Notes under the pieces: generated by a model
Told to the model about the DNA's origin: nothing
What the model saw: only the letters and a program-made list of their open reading frames with translations
Database searches by the model: none
In this document: piece by piece, positions 1 through 11,599 of the stretch
Layout: each line of letters begins with the position of its first letter
How positions within the stretch are numbered: position 1 is the first letter of the stretch
Assembly: GCF_003234655.2 (NCBI RefSeq)
Contig: NZ_CP126271.1
Coordinates: 2,356,001 to 2,420,000 of the forward strand
DNA from: Curtobacterium sp. MCLR17_007
Lineage (GTDB): Bacteria; Actinomycetota; Actinomycetes; Actinomycetales; Microbacteriaceae
Length of the DNA: 64,000 nt
Reading direction: 5' to 3'
Position numbers and translations under genes: made by a program

Positions 1-480
1 CGGGATTTCTCGGGCCCCGTGCTACTTGGGATACACATCCGGCCATAACACCATTTCGTCTACGGGGCTGGCACCCACTACGGCCCGGCTTTCAAACCGG
101 TTCGACTATGATGCGCTGTAACCGCCCCAGTCCGGCAGAACTGAGCGACGTGTCCCACAACCCCGACCATGCAACGCCCGCCGGCTATCACACATGATCG
201 GTTTAGCCTCATCCGCTTTCGCTCGCCACTACTCACGGAATCACATGTTGTTTTCTCTTCCTGTGGGTACTGAGATGTTTCACTTCCCCACGTTCCCTCT
301 ACCCGCCCTATATATTCAGGCGGGAGTCACCAGGTCACAAAAGCGCCTGGCGGGGTTTCCCCATTCGGAAATCCTCGGCTCACAGCTCGATTATCAGCTC
401 CCCGAGGCTTATCGCAGATTTCTACGTCCTTCTTCGGCTCCAGATGCCAAGGCATCCACCGTTTGCTCTTAGAAACTTGA
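1..480 (-). rRNA. rrl: 23S ribosomal RNA, 5' part (runs off the window)
   Basis: The reverse complement begins near 480 with the conserved actinobacterial 23S start (GGTCAAGTTTCTAAGAG then GGTGGATGCCTTGGCATC) and continues to the left edge. Only about 480 nt of roughly 3.1 kb are present; the rest and any 5S gene lie outside. The 5' end is uncertain by a few bases. Small reading frames across this stretch are not genes. Confidence 0.96.
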
Positions 481-2457
<1,977 letters not shown>

Positions 2458-2677
2458 AAATTACAACCAACACCGAAGTGCCAGCGAGTTGATTCTGACT
2501 GTTGACTGTCTACTGACAATCTTCAATCCAAAAGGAATTGTCTCCGGACCCCCACCGAAGTGAAGGTCACGGGGTCAATAAATTGGCATTGACAATGTGC
2601 ACGCTGTTGAGTTCTCAAGGACCAGACGCACCGGGCTTCTTCTTCCTTGTCGGAATGCCCGCCCGGGCAACTTCGGT
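2458..2677 (-). other. rRNA operon leader
   Basis: This stretch lies between the candidate rRNA promoter and the 16S gene. On the minus strand it contains CCTTGAGAACTCAACAG (near 2610-2626), a boxA-like antitermination sequence that resembles the one in the 16S-23S spacer. It is AT-richer than the rest of the window, with direct and inverted segments expected of the RNase III processing stem around 16S. No coding gene is supported. Confidence 0.7.
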
Positions 2678-2706
2678 ACTGTACCACTACTTCAGTGGCG
2701 GTCGAA
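2678..2706 (-). promoter_or_regulatory. Candidate rRNA operon promoter
   Basis: On the minus strand a TTCGAC hexamer (2701-2706) is separated by exactly 17 nt from TACAGT (2678-2683), a good match to the actinobacterial primary sigma factor consensus. It lies about 220 nt upstream of 16S, before the boxA-like leader. Further promoters could lie in the sequence up to about 2900, but I could not pick them confidently. Confidence 0.6.
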
Positions 2707-2923
2707 TCGACCGGCTTCATTGGAGTGGGTGGTCCCGCTTGAGGTCGGCGTGGTCGGACTGCGTCTTCCGGGGCTTTCGCTCCGTGTGACCGTCTCGGCT
2801 TCTCCGCCGCACCTTTGGGGTGACGAGTAAGAACACTACGGGTGATCCCGGGATCGGGCAAACCGGGGCCACACGACGGCGTGTCGCCCGGAACGACGGG
2901 GAACAGGTGTCGAACAACGACGA

Positions 2924-2955
2924 CGGGCCCGGTGTCCGCGTGGACATCGGGCCCG
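2924..2955 (-). terminator. Terminator hairpin after the FAH-family gene
   Basis: A 14-bp inverted repeat (2924-2937 with 2942-2955, one G-T pair) encloses a 4-nt loop. It starts 20 nt past the stop of the FAH-family gene and lies upstream of the rRNA promoter, so it probably separates the two transcription units. There is no clear T-run, as is common for high-GC actinobacterial terminators. Confidence 0.7.
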
Positions 2956-2975
2956 CTGGTCGTGACGGGTCGTGT

Positions 2976-3746
2976 TCAGTGCCGGGCGATGACGGGGTTC
3001 TTCAACGTGCCGATCCCCGAGATGGTGACCTCGACGACCTCGCCGTCGCGGATCTCCCCGACGCCGGCGGGCGTGCCGGTCAGGATCACGTCGCCGGGGA
3101 GCAGTGTCCAGATGGACGAGACGAACTCCACGAGCGACGGGATGTCGTGGACCATCTCGCTCGTGGAGGCGACCTGACGCAGGTCGCCGTCCACCCGGGT
3201 TTCGAGCCGGATGTCCGACGGGTCGATCTCGGTCTCGATCACCGGGCCGAGCGGGCAGAACGTGTCGAAGCCCTTCGCCCTCGCCCACTGGCCGTCACGT
3301 GCCTGGAGGTCACGAGCGGTGACGTCGTTGGCGATCGTGTACCCGAGGATCACGCTCGCGAAGTCCTCACGCTTGACGTTCTTGGCGAGGGAGCCGATCA
3401 CGATGGCGAGTTCGCCCTCGTGGTCGACGCGGCCGATGCCCTCGGGCAGACGGATCGGGTCCTCGGGTCCGATGACGGCGGTGTTCGGCTTCAGGAACAC
3501 CACCGGGTCGTCACCCGACACGTCGTCCATCTCGGCGGCGTGCTCGGCGTAGTTGAGGCCGACACCGATGACCTTGGACCGCGGGATCACCGGTGCCAGG
3601 AGCTTGGCCTCGGACAGGGGCACCCGCTCCCCCGTCGTCTCGAACCCCTGGTACATCGGGTCCCCCGCGAGCACCACCAGTGCGCGCTCGTCGAGGATGC
3701 CGTACCGGGGGTCTTCACCCTTGCTGCTGAACCGTGCGATCTTCAC
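2976..3746 (-). CDS. Fumarylacetoacetate hydrolase (FAH) family protein
   Basis: 256 aa. The C-terminal FAH-type fold is recognisable from VIGVGLNYAEHAAEM, then DHEGELAIVIG (the H-x-E-x-E metal-binding region), GYTIANDVTARDLQ and GDVILTGTPAGVG. Family members are Mg-dependent hydrolases, isomerases or oxaloacetate decarboxylases acting on diketo acids; the substrate cannot be read here, and it is too short to be the eukaryotic-type FAH. I prefer the GTG start at 3746: it gives the family-typical MKIARF, and a TAGGGT hexamer (3753-3758) ends 6 nt before it, so the mRNA is probably leaderless. The ATG one codon upstream (3749) is the alternative. It lies 30 nt after ilvE but has its own promoter-like sequence. 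Confidence 0.88.
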   Translation of the reverse strand: MKIARFSSKGEDPRYGILDERALVVLAGDPMYQGFETTGERVPLSEAKLLAPVIPRSKVIGVGLNYAEHAAEMDDVSGDDPVVFLKPNTAVIGPEDPIRLPEGIGRVDHEGELAIVIGSLAKNVKREDFASVILGYTIANDVTARDLQARDGQWARAKGFDTFCPLGPVIETEIDPSDIRLETRVDGDLRQVASTSEMVHDIPSLVEFVSSIWTLLPGDVILTGTPAGVGEIRDGEVVEVTISGIGTLKNPVIARH

Positions 3747-3776
3747 CATTCGACCCTACCGACGACGGAGCCGGGA

Positions 3777-4886
3777 TCAGGACGCGTCGGTCAGCTTGGT
3801 CATCCACCCGTGCGGGTCGGGACGACGGCCGGACTGGATGTCGGTGAGTTCCTGGCGCAGGGACATCGTGAGCTCGCCCGCGCCCTCGGTCGGCGAGCCG
3901 ATCGTGAAGCCGTCGCCCCGGAGTTCTGCGATCGGGGTGACCACCGCGGCCGTCCCGCAGGCGAACGCCTCGGTGATCGAGCCGTCCGCCACGCCGTCGC
4001 GCCACTCGTCGAGCGTCACGCGGCGCTTCTCGACCGTCAGACCGCGGTCCTCGGCGAGCTGCAGGATCGAGTCACGCGTGATGCCCTCGAGGATCGAGTC
4101 GGAGTCCGGCGTCACGAGGGTGCCGTCTGCCTTGACCAGCACCACGTTCATGCCGCCGAGCTCTTCGAGGTACTTGCCCTCCTCGGAGTCGAGGAACATC
4201 ACCTGCTGGCACCCGTGCTCGTACGCCTCTTGCTGCGGAAGCAGGGACGCAGCGTAGTTGCCGCCGGTCTTGGCTGCCCCGGTCCCGCCGCGGCCCGCGC
4301 GCGCGTAGGTCGTCGAGAGCCAGATCGACACGGGCTTCGGTCCGGACGTGAAGTACGCGCCGGCCGGGCTCGCGATGCAGTGGTAGGACACGGCCTGAGC
4401 GGCGCGGACACCGAGGAAGGACTCGGTCGCGATCATGAACGGCCGGAGGTACAGGCTGGTCTCGGGCGCGGACGGCACCCAGTCGACGTCGGTGCGCACC
4501 AGTTGCCGGATGGACTCGACGAAGACCTCGACCGGCAGCTCGGGCAGCGCGAGCCGGCGAGCGGACCGCTGGAAACGTCGCGCGTTCGCGTCCGGACGGA
4601 AGGTCCACACCGAACCGTCGGCGTGCCGGTACGCCTTGAGTCCCTCGAAGATCTCCTGGGCGTAGTGCAGGACGCTGGCACTCGGGTCGAGCGAGAGCGG
4701 GCCGTACGGGTGGATCGAGGCGTCGTGCCACCCTCCGTCGACCGTCCACGAGACCGAGGCCATGTGGTCGGTGAAGTGCTTGCCGAAGCCCGGGTCCGCC
4801 AGGATGACCTCGCGCTCGGCGGCCGCTCGGCGTGCTTCGGACGGGGTGGTGGAGAACTCGAGTCCGAAGACCGTGTCAGTGCTCAT
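3777..4886 (-). CDS. ilvE: Branched-chain amino acid aminotransferase
   Basis: 369 aa, PLP fold type IV, close to the long actinobacterial BCAT form. It performs the last step of Leu, Ile and Val synthesis, moving the amino group between glutamate and the branched 2-oxo acids. Visible family features are EIFEGLKAYRHADGSVWTFRP near residue 80, the PLP-lysine region TGGNYAASLLPQQEAYEHGC (K at the TGGNYA context), EELGGMNVVLV and EAFACGTAAVVTPI in the cofactor phosphate cup. The start follows an AAGGGAG ribosome site (minus strand, about 4895). It lies 15 nt downstream of leuB, so it is very likely cotranscribed with leuB and serA. Confidence 0.95.
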   Translation of the reverse strand: MSTDTVFGLEFSTTPSEARRAAAEREVILADPGFGKHFTDHMASVSWTVDGGWHDASIHPYGPLSLDPSASVLHYAQEIFEGLKAYRHADGSVWTFRPDANARRFQRSARRLALPELPVEVFVESIRQLVRTDVDWVPSAPETSLYLRPFMIATESFLGVRAAQAVSYHCIASPAGAYFTSGPKPVSIWLSTTYARAGRGGTGAAKTGGNYAASLLPQQEAYEHGCQQVMFLDSEEGKYLEELGGMNVVLVKADGTLVTPDSDSILEGITRDSILQLAEDRGLTVEKRRVTLDEWRDGVADGSITEAFACGTAAVVTPIAELRGDGFTIGSPTEGAGELTMSLRQELTDIQSGRRPDPHGWMTKLTDAS

Positions 4887-4901
4887 CGGTGTGGCTCCCT
4901 T

Positions 4902-5975
4902 TCAGGCCGTGGTGGTGCGCGCGGTGACCGCGGCGGCGATCGCGTCGCCGATCTCGGCCGTACTCCGCTGCGTGGTCCCCCGGTCAGCCAGGTCCGCTTC
5001 CACGGCCCGCGTCACCGCCGTCGCGAGGTCGCCCCGACCGATGTGGTCGAGGAGGAGTGCGACGGAGAGGACGGCAGCCGTGGGATCGGCCTTCTGCTGG
5101 CCCGCGATGTCCGGCGCGGATCCGTGCACCGGCTCGAACATGCTGGGGAAGGTGCCGTCCGGGTTGATGTTGCCCGAGGCCGCCAGACCGATGCCGCCGC
5201 TGATCGCGCCGGCCAGGTCGGTGATGATGTCGCCGAAGAGGTTGTCGGTGACGATGACGTCGAACCTAGCAGGCTCCCGCACCATGTGGATGGTCACGGC
5301 GTCGACGTGCTGGTAGTCCACGGTGACGTCGGGGAACTCCTGTCCGACGGCGGCCACCGTGCGCTGCCAGAGCGCGCCGGCGTGCACGAGCACGTTGCTC
5401 TTGTGCACGAGTGTCAGGTGCTTCCGCGCGCGACGGTTCGCCAGGTTGAACGCGTACCGAACGGTCCGCTCGACGCCGAACGCCGTGTTCAGCGACACTT
5501 CTGTCGCGATCTCGTGCGGCGTGCCGACGCGGATCGCTCCGCCGTTGCCGACGTAGGGCCCCTCGGTGCCTTCGCGCACGACGACGAAGTCGACCTGCCC
5601 GGGGTCGGCGAGCGGGCTGACCACCGAGTCGTACACCGTGGTCGGACGGAGGTTGACGTAGTGGTCGAACGCGAACCGCAGCTTGAGCAGCAGCCCGCGC
5701 TCGATGATCCCGCCGGCCAACCGCGGGTCACGCGGGTCGCCGCCGACCGCACCGAGCAGGATCGCGTCGTGGGACGCCACCGCGGCCAGGTCGTCGTCGG
5801 TGAGGATGTCGCCCGTCTCGAGGTAGCGCGTCGCCCCGAGGGCGTAGGGGGTCTCGCGCACGTCGATCTCGCCGTCCGCCACCGCGTGCAGGACCTTGAG
5901 TGCCTGCTCGACGACCTCGGGCCCGATGCCGTCGCCCCGGATCACCGCGAGGTCGAGCGTCTGCGTGTTCGTCAT
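4902..5975 (-). CDS. leuB: 3-isopropylmalate dehydrogenase
   Basis: 357 aa, normal length for LeuB. It oxidises and decarboxylates 3-isopropylmalate with NAD+ in leucine synthesis. Features include [20 protein letters not shown] at the N-terminus, [26 protein letters not shown], the substrate-binding [46 protein letters not shown] and the C-terminal [21 protein letters not shown]. The open frame extends upstream, but the extension is serine/arginine-rich shadow sequence inside ser[12 protein letters not shown] at 5975 is the natural start. It is 13 nt downstream of serA and 15 nt upstream of ilvE. leuA, leuC and leuD are not in the window. Confidence 0.96.
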   Translation of the reverse strand: MTNTQTLDLAVIRGDGIGPEVVEQALKVLHAVADGEIDVRETPYALGATRYLETGDILTDDDLAAVASHDAILLGAVGGDPRDPRLAGGIIERGLLLKLRFAFDHYVNLRPTTVYDSVVSPLADPGQVDFVVVREGTEGPYVGNGGAIRVGTPHEIATEVSLNTAFGVERTVRYAFNLANRRARKHLTLVHKSNVLVHAGALWQRTVAAVGQEFPDVTVDYQHVDAVTIHMVREPARFDVIVTDNLFGDIITDLAGAISGGIGLAASGNINPDGTFPSMFEPVHGSAPDIAGQQKADPTAAVLSVALLLDHIGRGDLATAVTRAVEADLADRGTTQRSTAEIGDAIAAAVTARTTTA

Positions 5976-5988
5976 GGCCGTCCCGTCC

Positions 5989-7578
5989 TCAGAGGGTGAT
6001 GTCGATCTCGCGGAGCGAGGACGCGTCGATCGTCGACCGGACGTGCTCGAGGATCTCGGTGGGGACCGGCGAGTCGACGGTGAGGACGCTGAGCGCCTGA
6101 CCGCCGGCGGCCTGTCGCGCGATCTGCATGGCGGCGATGTTGATGCCGGCCTCGCCGAACTCCTTGCCGTACACCGCGACGATGCCCGGGCGGTCGGTGT
6201 AGTCCATGACCACGTGGTGCCGGTCGAGGGCGACCTCGACGTCGTAGCCGTTGATCTCGACGAGCTTCTCGACCTGCTTGGGTCCGGTGAGCGTGCCGGA
6301 CACGCTGATCGCCGGGCCGTCGGACTGGGCACCCCGGATCGTGAGCACGTTGCGGTACTCGGGGCTGTCGGCGTCGGTGATGAGCCGCACGCTGACCCCG
6401 CGCTGCTCGGCGATGAGCGGTGCGTTGACGTAGGAGACCTGGTCGCTGACGACGTCGGTGAACACGCCCTTGAGCGCCGCGAGCTTCAGCACGCTGACGT
6501 CGTACTGCGCCAGCTCGCCGTGCACCTCGACGTCGATGCTCGTGACCGGCGAGGTCGCCAGCGCCGTGAACACCTGGCCGAGCTTCTCGACCAGCGGGAT
6601 GCCGGGACGCACGTACGGGTCGATGACGCCACCGGCGACGTTCACCGCGTCCGGGACGAGTTCGCCGCCGAGTGCGAGCCGCACCGACTTCGCGACGGAC
6701 ACACCCGCCTTCTCCTGCGCTTCGTCCGTGGAGGCACCGAGGTGCGGCGTGACAACGACGTTCGGCAGGGACACGAGGGGCGAGTCCGTCGGCGGCTCGG
6801 ACACGAAGACGTCGAGGCCGGCGCCCGCGATCTGGTTGCTGGTGAGCGCACGGTGCAGTGCGTCTTCGTCAATGAGGCCACCGCGGGCGACGTTCACGAC
6901 GAACGCGGTCGACTTCATCATCGCGAACTGCTCGTCCGAGATCATGCCGAGGGTCTCCGGCGTCTTCGGCATGTGGATCGTGACGAAGTCCGCACGCTTG
7001 AGCAGGTCGTCGAGGGAGACGAGCTCGACCCCGAGCTGCTGCGCACGGGCCGTGGTGACGTAGGGGTCGTGTGCGATGACCGAGACACCGAAGGCCTGCA
7101 GGCGCTGGGTGATGAGCGCGCCGATGCGACCGAGGCCGATGATGCCCACCGTCTTCTCGTAGAGCTCGACACCGGTGTACGCGGACCGCTTCCAGGCCCC
7201 GGCAGCCAGCGAGGCGTGCGCGGCGGGGATGTGCCGAGCGAGCGACAGGATGTGCCCGACCGTCAGCTCGGCGGCGGAGATGATGTTCGACGTCGGCGCG
7301 TTCACGACCATCACGCCGGCCGTGGTGGCCGCCTTGATGTCGACGTTGTCGAGGCCGACGCCGGCACGGGCGACGACCTTGAGGTTCGGCGCCGCGGCGA
7401 TCGCTTCGGCGTCGACCTTGGTGGCGGAACGCACCAGGATGGCGTGCGCATCGCCGAGGGAGGCCAGGAGTGCCGGGCGGTCGGTGCCGTCCACGTTCCG
7501 GATCTCGAAGTCGGGCCCGAGGGCGTCGACGGTGGCGGGCGAGAGTTCTTCGGCGATCAGGACGACCGGCTTCGGCAC
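5989..7578 (-). CDS. serA: D-3-phosphoglycerate dehydrogenase
   Basis: 529 aa, the long type I form found in mycobacteria. It commits 3-phosphoglycerate to serine synthesis using NAD+. The NAD-binding motif is [19 protein letters not shown] (around residue 145); catalytic-region signatures are [17 protein letters not shown] and [17 protein letters not shown]. After the catalytic core come the allosteric-substrate-binding domain (about 310-450) and a C-terminal ACT domain ([20 protein letters not shown]), the site of serine feedback in homologues. The start is GTG at 7578 behind a GAGGAAACAG ribosome site. It is first in the serA-leuB-ilvE run. Confidence 0.96.
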   Translation of the reverse strand: MPKPVVLIAEELSPATVDALGPDFEIRNVDGTDRPALLASLGDAHAILVRSATKVDAEAIAAAPNLKVVARAGVGLDNVDIKAATTAGVMVVNAPTSNIISAAELTVGHILSLARHIPAAHASLAAGAWKRSAYTGVELYEKTVGIIGLGRIGALITQRLQAFGVSVIAHDPYVTTARAQQLGVELVSLDDLLKRADFVTIHMPKTPETLGMISDEQFAMMKSTAFVVNVARGGLIDEDALHRALTSNQIAGAGLDVFVSEPPTDSPLVSLPNVVVTPHLGASTDEAQEKAGVSVAKSVRLALGGELVPDAVNVAGGVIDPYVRPGIPLVEKLGQVFTALATSPVTSIDVEVHGELAQYDVSVLKLAALKGVFTDVVSDQVSYVNAPLIAEQRGVSVRLITDADSPEYRNVLTIRGAQSDGPAISVSGTLTGPKQVEKLVEINGYDVEVALDRHHVVMDYTDRPGIVAVYGKEFGEAGINIAAMQIARQAAGGQALSVLTVDSPVPTEILEHVRSTIDASSLREIDITL

Positions 7579-7736
7579 AGTTGCTGTTTCCTCACACGAG
7601 ACGGGCGGTGTCCGCTCATGCTATCGACGCCGCAGGCTGCGTTACGACCGCCGGCGGCGGCCTGTGGAGAACTGCATGACGGCAGGGAGGGGCGTGACGG
7701 CGCCGCCACGCGCCTGCTGTCCGTCGACCCGTCGGG

Positions 7737-8111
7737 TCAGGAACCGATGCGGAGCGTCGAGGACACGTACTGCAGCAGCGTGAACCACAGCGCGGAGACC
7801 GCACAGAGCGCGGCGACGAAGACCACGACGGTGCGGAGCAGGTCCATCCGACGCGACACCAGCCACGCCACGACGAAGCCCACCGGGGCGATGAGGACGT
7901 CGATGACCAGGACGGTCCACGGAGTCGCGGTCTCGAGACCGGTGCCGCCGTTCTTGCGGACGAACTCGTTGAAGTCGGCCACCGACTTCGCGACGCCGAC
8001 GAGGTTGCCGACCGCCTGCCACGTGACGTAGGCCAGGCACAGCGCCGCCACGACCCAGACGACCGCCTTGCCCGGCGTGACGGTGCGCGGGCGCCCCGGG
8101 ACGACGCTCAC
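7737..8111 (-). CDS. Small integral membrane protein, function unknown
   Basis: 124 aa with three predicted hydrophobic segments ([36 protein letters not shown] and [22 protein letters not shown]). The GTG start at 8111 overlaps the stop of the upstream gene as GTGA, so the two membrane proteins are translationally coupled and probably work together. I recognise no enzymatic motif. A 158-nt gap separates it from serA downstream. Confidence 0.75.
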   Translation of the reverse strand: MSVVPGRPRTVTPGKAVVWVVAALCLAYVTWQAVGNLVGVAKSVADFNEFVRKNGGTGLETATPWTVLVIDVLIAPVGFVVAWLVSRRMDLLRTVVVFVAALCAVSALWFTLLQYVSSTLRIGS

Positions 8112-8572
8112 CCGAAGCTCCTGGTCATGATGAAGGGCCACGGGATGAGCACGACGGCGCCCACGAGCAGCCAGATGAACTTGGTGCGGTTGCGGCTGCC
8201 CTGTCCGAGCCAGAGCGTGGCGGCGAACCAGAACGCCGGCGCCATGATCGCGAGCACGCGCATCAACTCGGACACGAAGCCGGCGACACCGGTTCCCGTG
8301 ACGGTCAGCAGGCTCGCGCTGACCAGCCAGGCGACCGTGTAGAGCAGGTAGACGCCACCGAACACGCCCATGCCGACCAGGGCGCCGGAGCCGAGCGGCT
8401 GCTCGGCGTCCGGCTCGGGACGGACCTTCGCGCGGACCGGGTTGTGGGCGGCGTCGACGTGCGTAGCGTCGTCGGCGTCGTCCCACGAGAGGGCGGCGTC
8501 GTCGTCGTGGTCGACGGCGCCGTCCGGCGGGGAGGCCGCGCCGCCGTCGTGTGCGGGAGGTGCCGGGGTCAT
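8108..8572 (-). CDS. Integral membrane protein with acidic N-terminal tail, unknown function
   Basis: 154 aa. A soluble, Asp-rich tail (about 60 residues, including DHDDDAALSWDDADDATH) precedes four hydrophobic segments (for example VGMGVFGGVYLLYTVAWLVS and WLLVGAVVLIPWPFIMT). The start is the ATG at 8572: TAGAAT (8580-8585) ends 7 nt before it, indicating a leaderless mRNA; a GTG two codons upstream is unlikely. It overlaps the next membrane gene by 4 nt. Conserved neighbours of this sort occur in Microbacteriaceae, but I know no function. Confidence 0.78.
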   Translation of the reverse strand: MTPAPPAHDGGAASPPDGAVDHDDDAALSWDDADDATHVDAAHNPVRAKVRPEPDAEQPLGSGALVGMGVFGGVYLLYTVAWLVSASLLTVTGTGVAGFVSELMRVLAIMAPAFWFAATLWLGQGSRNRTKFIWLLVGAVVLIPWPFIMTRSFG

Positions 8573-8620
8573 GCCCACGATTCTACGAGAGGCACGGGCA
8601 CCGGACTGACCCGGTCCGGC

Positions 8621-9811
8621 TCAGGCGTCGGCGGCCTGGGTCTGCAGCACTTCGGCGACGACGTCGCGGACGGCCGGGAAGAGCGGGTGGCTCTCCATCA
8701 GGCCGGTGAGGATCTCGGTGAGCGCGTGGGCGGTCGCGCCGGAGCGGAGCAGCGCGTGCAGCTCGATCGACTCGGGGTCGTCCTGGTCGTCGAACTCGAG
8801 TGCCACGCGGATCGCGCCGAGCAGGTGGTCGACTGGCATCCCCCGTTCGGCCAGCTGTGCTGCCGGGCCCACGAACCGCTCTCGTCGACCGAGCTTGCGG
8901 AGCGGGTTGCGCCCGACCCGGACGGTGCTGTCGGGCAGGTGCGGGTTCGCGATGCGCGCGAGGTTCGCGGCGACGTAGCGCGCGTGCTCGGCCGGGTCGA
9001 ACCCGTGCTTGGCGATGAGCAGTTCGGTGGTCTCGGCGAGCACGCCGTCCACCTCGGCCCGGACGTCGTGGTCCTCGAGGGCTTCGCGGATGAGCCGGAT
9101 CCCCCGCACGGTGCCGTGGTAGGCCGCCGTCGCGTGCGCGGTGTTGACCGTGTAGAGCTTCCGCTCGACGAAGGGCTGCAGGTCGTCGACCCAGGTGACG
9201 CCCTGGATCGCGGGCGGTTCGGCGTCGGAGTCGGCGAAGGGGGTGCGCTCGATGACCCACTCGTAGAACGGCTCGAGGACGACGTCGAGCCCGCCGGACT
9301 GCCCGAGGACGCCGGACTGGTCGGGGACGATCCGGTCGATCGCGCAGTTCGCGAAGACGGCGGCGACGTCGCGGTCCTCGAGGATCGGGGCGCGACGGAT
9401 GCTGGCGTGCAGCGAGTCCGTGGCGTTGAACGCGTTCTCGCAGGCGACGATGGTGACGTCCCCGCGGTCGAGCGGGCGTGCCGCCAGCCCCTCGGCGATG
9501 ACCGGCGCGACGAGCGGCAGGGTGCGGGCGCCGACCGCCGTGGTGACCACGTCCGCCTGCGCGATGGCCTGGACGACGCGGTCGCGGTCGGTCTTGCTGT
9601 TGAGCGCGCGGAACCCGTGGACCAGGTGTTCGACCGGCATCTCGCCCACCTCGTGGACGACGAAGCGGCCGGCTTCGTTGAGGGCCGAGACGACACGCTC
9701 GTCGACGTCGACGAAGGTCAGCTCGTAGCCGCTGGCGACGAGGAACTGACCCACGAACCCGCGCCCGATCTTGCCGGCGCCGATGTGGACCGCTCGTTTC
9801 GTCACCGCCAT
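8621..9811 (-). CDS. mtlD: Mannitol-1-phosphate 5-dehydrogenase
   Basis: 396 aa, polyol-specific long-chain dehydrogenase/reductase. It interconverts mannitol 1-phosphate and fructose 6-phosphate with NAD(H). The N-terminus VHIGAGKIGRGFVGQFL is the MtlD dinucleotide-binding signature, followed by FVDVDE; the catalytic segment is KLYTVNTAHATAAYHG (residues about 213-228), with the family Lys, Asn and His. No PTS mannitol permease or regulator is nearby, so it may serve mannitol metabolism as a compatible solute rather than uptake. It lies between ilvC and unknown membrane genes. The region just upstream holds a 24-bp tandem repeat. The symbol could also be applied to a broader mannitol dehydrogenase subgroup. 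Confidence 0.9.
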   Translation of the reverse strand: MAVTKRAVHIGAGKIGRGFVGQFLVASGYELTFVDVDERVVSALNEAGRFVVHEVGEMPVEHLVHGFRALNSKTDRDRVVQAIAQADVVTTAVGARTLPLVAPVIAEGLAARPLDRGDVTIVACENAFNATDSLHASIRRAPILEDRDVAAVFANCAIDRIVPDQSGVLGQSGGLDVVLEPFYEWVIERTPFADSDAEPPAIQGVTWVDDLQPFVERKLYTVNTAHATAAYHGTVRGIRLIREALEDHDVRAEVDGVLAETTELLIAKHGFDPAEHARYVAANLARIANPHLPDSTVRVGRNPLRKLGRRERFVGPAAQLAERGMPVDHLLGAIRVALEFDDQDDPESIELHALLRSGATAHALTEILTGLMESHPLFPAVRDVVAEVLQTQAADA

Positions 9812-9876
9812 CCGATGATCATCCCATGCGGATCGGGCGTCGCCTGACGGGTGCCACAGGTGCGTGCACGCTGCGG

Positions 9877-9934
9877 GCCGGTGGTGCGCGCCGCCTGGGC
9901 GCCGGTGGTGCGCGCCTGGTGGGCGCCGGTGGTG
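9877..9934. repeat. 24-bp tandem repeat upstream of mtlD (2.4 copies)
   Basis: Two 24-bp units starting GCCGGTGGTGCGCGCC (9877-9900 and 9901-9924) are followed by ten bases of a third (9925-9934). They lie 66 nt upstream of the mtlD start in a 216-nt gap. The period equals eight codons, and one minus-strand frame reads them as repeated TTGA-x-x-AR, but I see no other sign that this frame is a gene. Confidence 0.75.
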
Positions 9935-9970
9935 GTGGAGAGCTGCTGCATACCGTTCGGGTCACATCGA

Positions 9971-10004
9971 GAGGCGGCGGTGCACGGGTGCACACCGCCG
10001 CCTC
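9971..10004. terminator. Terminator hairpin after ilvC
   Basis: A perfect 12-bp arm GAGGCGGCGGTG (9971-9982) pairs with 9993-10004 across a 10-nt loop that itself contains a short TGCAC repeat. It begins 24 nt past the ilvC stop, so it most likely ends the ilvB-ilvN-ilvC transcript. Confidence 0.7.
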
Positions 10005-10027
10005 GTCATCGAGTGGTCTGGGGAAGA

Positions 10028-11053
10028 CTACCGCGCGGCAGAACCGTCGACGTAGTCGGAGTCGGACTGCTTCCACGCGAACAGCGCACGCAGCTCGCGA
10101 CCGGTCGCCTCGATCGGGTGCTCCTCGCCCTTCTTGCGCAGGGCCGTGAACTCCGGGGCGCCTGCGTCCTGGTCGTCGATGAAGCGCTTGGCGAAGGTGC
10201 CGTCCTGGATGTCGGACAGCACGGCCTTCATGTTCTCCTTGACCTCGGGCGAGATCACCCGGGGGCCGGACACGTAGTCGCCGAACTCGGCCGTGTCGGA
10301 GATGGACCAGCGCTGCTTGGTGAGGCCGCCCTCCCAGATCAGGTCGACGATCAGCTTGAGCTCGTGCAGGACCTCGAAGTACGCGATCTGCGGCTGGTAG
10401 CCGGCCTCGACCAGGGTCTCGAAGCCGTACTGGATGAGCTGCGAGGTGCCACCGCAGAGGACGGCCTGCTCGCCGAACAGGTCGGTCTCGGTCTCCTCGG
10501 TGAACGTCGTCTTGATGCCGCCCGAGCGGAGACCGCCGATGGCCTTCGAGTACGACCACGCGAGGTCCCAGGCGCTGCCGGAGGCGTCGACCTCGACGGC
10601 GACGATGACGGGGACGCCGCGGCCGGCCTCGTACTCACGACGGACGGTGTGGCCGGGGCCCTTCGGTGCGACGAGCGACACGTCGACGCCCTCGGGGGCC
10701 TGGATGTAGCCGTAGCGGATGTTGAACCCGTGGCCGAAGACCAGGGTCGCGCCCTGCTTGAGGTTCGGCTCGATGTCGTCGCGGTAGACGATGCGCTGGA
10801 CCTGGTCCGGAGCGAGGATGACGACGACGTCCGCCCACTTCGTGACCTCGGCGGGCGTGTGGACCTCGAAGCCCGCCTCTTCGGCCTTCTGGCGGCTCTT
10901 CGAGCCCTCCTGCAGACCGATCTGCACCTCGACGCCGGAGTCGCGGAGGTTGAGGGCGTGGGCGTGGCCCTGCGAGCCGTAGCCGATGACCGCGACCTTC
11001 TTGCCCTGGATGAGCGTCAGGTCGGCGTCGGCGTCGTACACGATGTCAGTCAC
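10028..11053 (-). CDS. ilvC: Ketol-acid reductoisomerase (NADP+), class I
   Basis: 341 aa, the short class I length. It isomerises and reduces acetolactate or acetohydroxybutyrate in Val, Leu and Ile synthesis with Mg2+ and NADPH. The dinucleotide-binding segment is [21 protein letters not shown] (residues about 17-37); the C-terminal knotted domain carries the metal-binding region with [17 protein letters not shown] and [15 protein letters not shown]. The start is GTG at 11053 with an AGGAG ribosome site about 12 nt upstream. It is the last gene of ilvB-ilvN-ilvC, 45 nt after ilvN, and a hairpin follows its stop. Confidence 0.97.
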   Translation of the reverse strand: MTDIVYDADADLTLIQGKKVAVIGYGSQGHAHALNLRDSGVEVQIGLQEGSKSRQKAEEAGFEVHTPAEVTKWADVVVILAPDQVQRIVYRDDIEPNLKQGATLVFGHGFNIRYGYIQAPEGVDVSLVAPKGPGHTVRREYEAGRGVPVIVAVEVDASGSAWDLAWSYSKAIGGLRSGGIKTTFTEETETDLFGEQAVLCGGTSQLIQYGFETLVEAGYQPQIAYFEVLHELKLIVDLIWEGGLTKQRWSISDTAEFGDYVSGPRVISPEVKENMKAVLSDIQDGTFAKRFIDDQDAGAPEFTALRKKGEEHPIEATGRELRALFAWKQSDSDYVDGSAAR

Positions 11054-11098
11054 GGTGCGTGATCTCCTTGTTGGTGGTTCGGTCGGAGCCGGGGGCGC

Positions 11099-11599
11099 TC
11101 AGCGCACCCGGTCGGTGATGCTCTTCGGTCCGCGGCCCATGCCGAGGAGGCCGGCGCGCGCCAGCTCCTTGATGCCGTAGGGCTCGAGCACGCGGAGGAT
11201 CGCCTGGATCTTGCCGGGGTCGCCGGTCACCTCGACGATGAGCGAGTCGTTCGCGACGTCGACGACCTGGGCGCGGAACAGGGTCACTGCTTCGAGCACG
11301 GCCGAGCGCGTCTGGTTGTCGACACGGACCTTCACGAGCATGTGCTCGCGCTGGACCGACTGCGAGAAGTCGAGTTCGACGATCTTGATGACGTTGACGA
11401 GCTTGTTGAGCTGCTTGGTCACCTGTTCGAGCGGCAGGTCCTCGACGTCGACGACCACAGTGATGCGGGACAGGCCCTCCACCTCGGTGTTGCCGACCGC
11501 GAGCGACTCGATGTTGAAGCCCCGTCGGGCGAACAGCCCGGCGACACGGGTCAGCAGACCGGGCTTGTCCTCGACCAGGAGCGACAGGACGTGGCTCAT
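11099..11599 (-). CDS. ilvN: Acetolactate synthase small (regulatory) subunit
   Basis: 166 aa. It binds the catalytic subunit IlvB and confers valine feedback through its N-terminal ACT domain ([31 protein letters not shown]); the C-terminal half ([18 protein letters not shown] onward) is the second conserved domain. The open frame extends upstream inside ilvB, but the ATG at 11599 overlaps the ilvB stop as ATGA, the usual coupled arrangement, and gives the family N-terminus [11 protein letters not shown]. Confidence 0.96.
   Translation of the reverse strand: MSHVLSLLVEDKPGLLTRVAGLFARRGFNIESLAVGNTEVEGLSRITVVVDVEDLPLEQVTKQLNKLVNVIKIVELDFSQSVQREHMLVKVRVDNQTRSAVLEAVTLFRAQVVDVANDSLIVEVTGDPGKIQAILRVLEPYGIKELARAGLLGMGRGPKSITDRVR

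Noticed and set aside
2820-5999. A plus-strand reading frame of 1,059 codons opposite the FAH, ilvE and leuB genes
   Set aside because: It is composed of Arg/Asp/Val/Gly-rich sequence without domains, lies antisense to three well-conserved genes and has no promoter or ribosome site. Such frames arise from strong GC bias at third codon positions.
9802-9993. 63-codon minus-strand frame with an eight-residue repeat upstream of mtlD
   Set aside because: It overlaps the mtlD start, has no ribosome site, and its repetitiveness follows from the DNA repeat.
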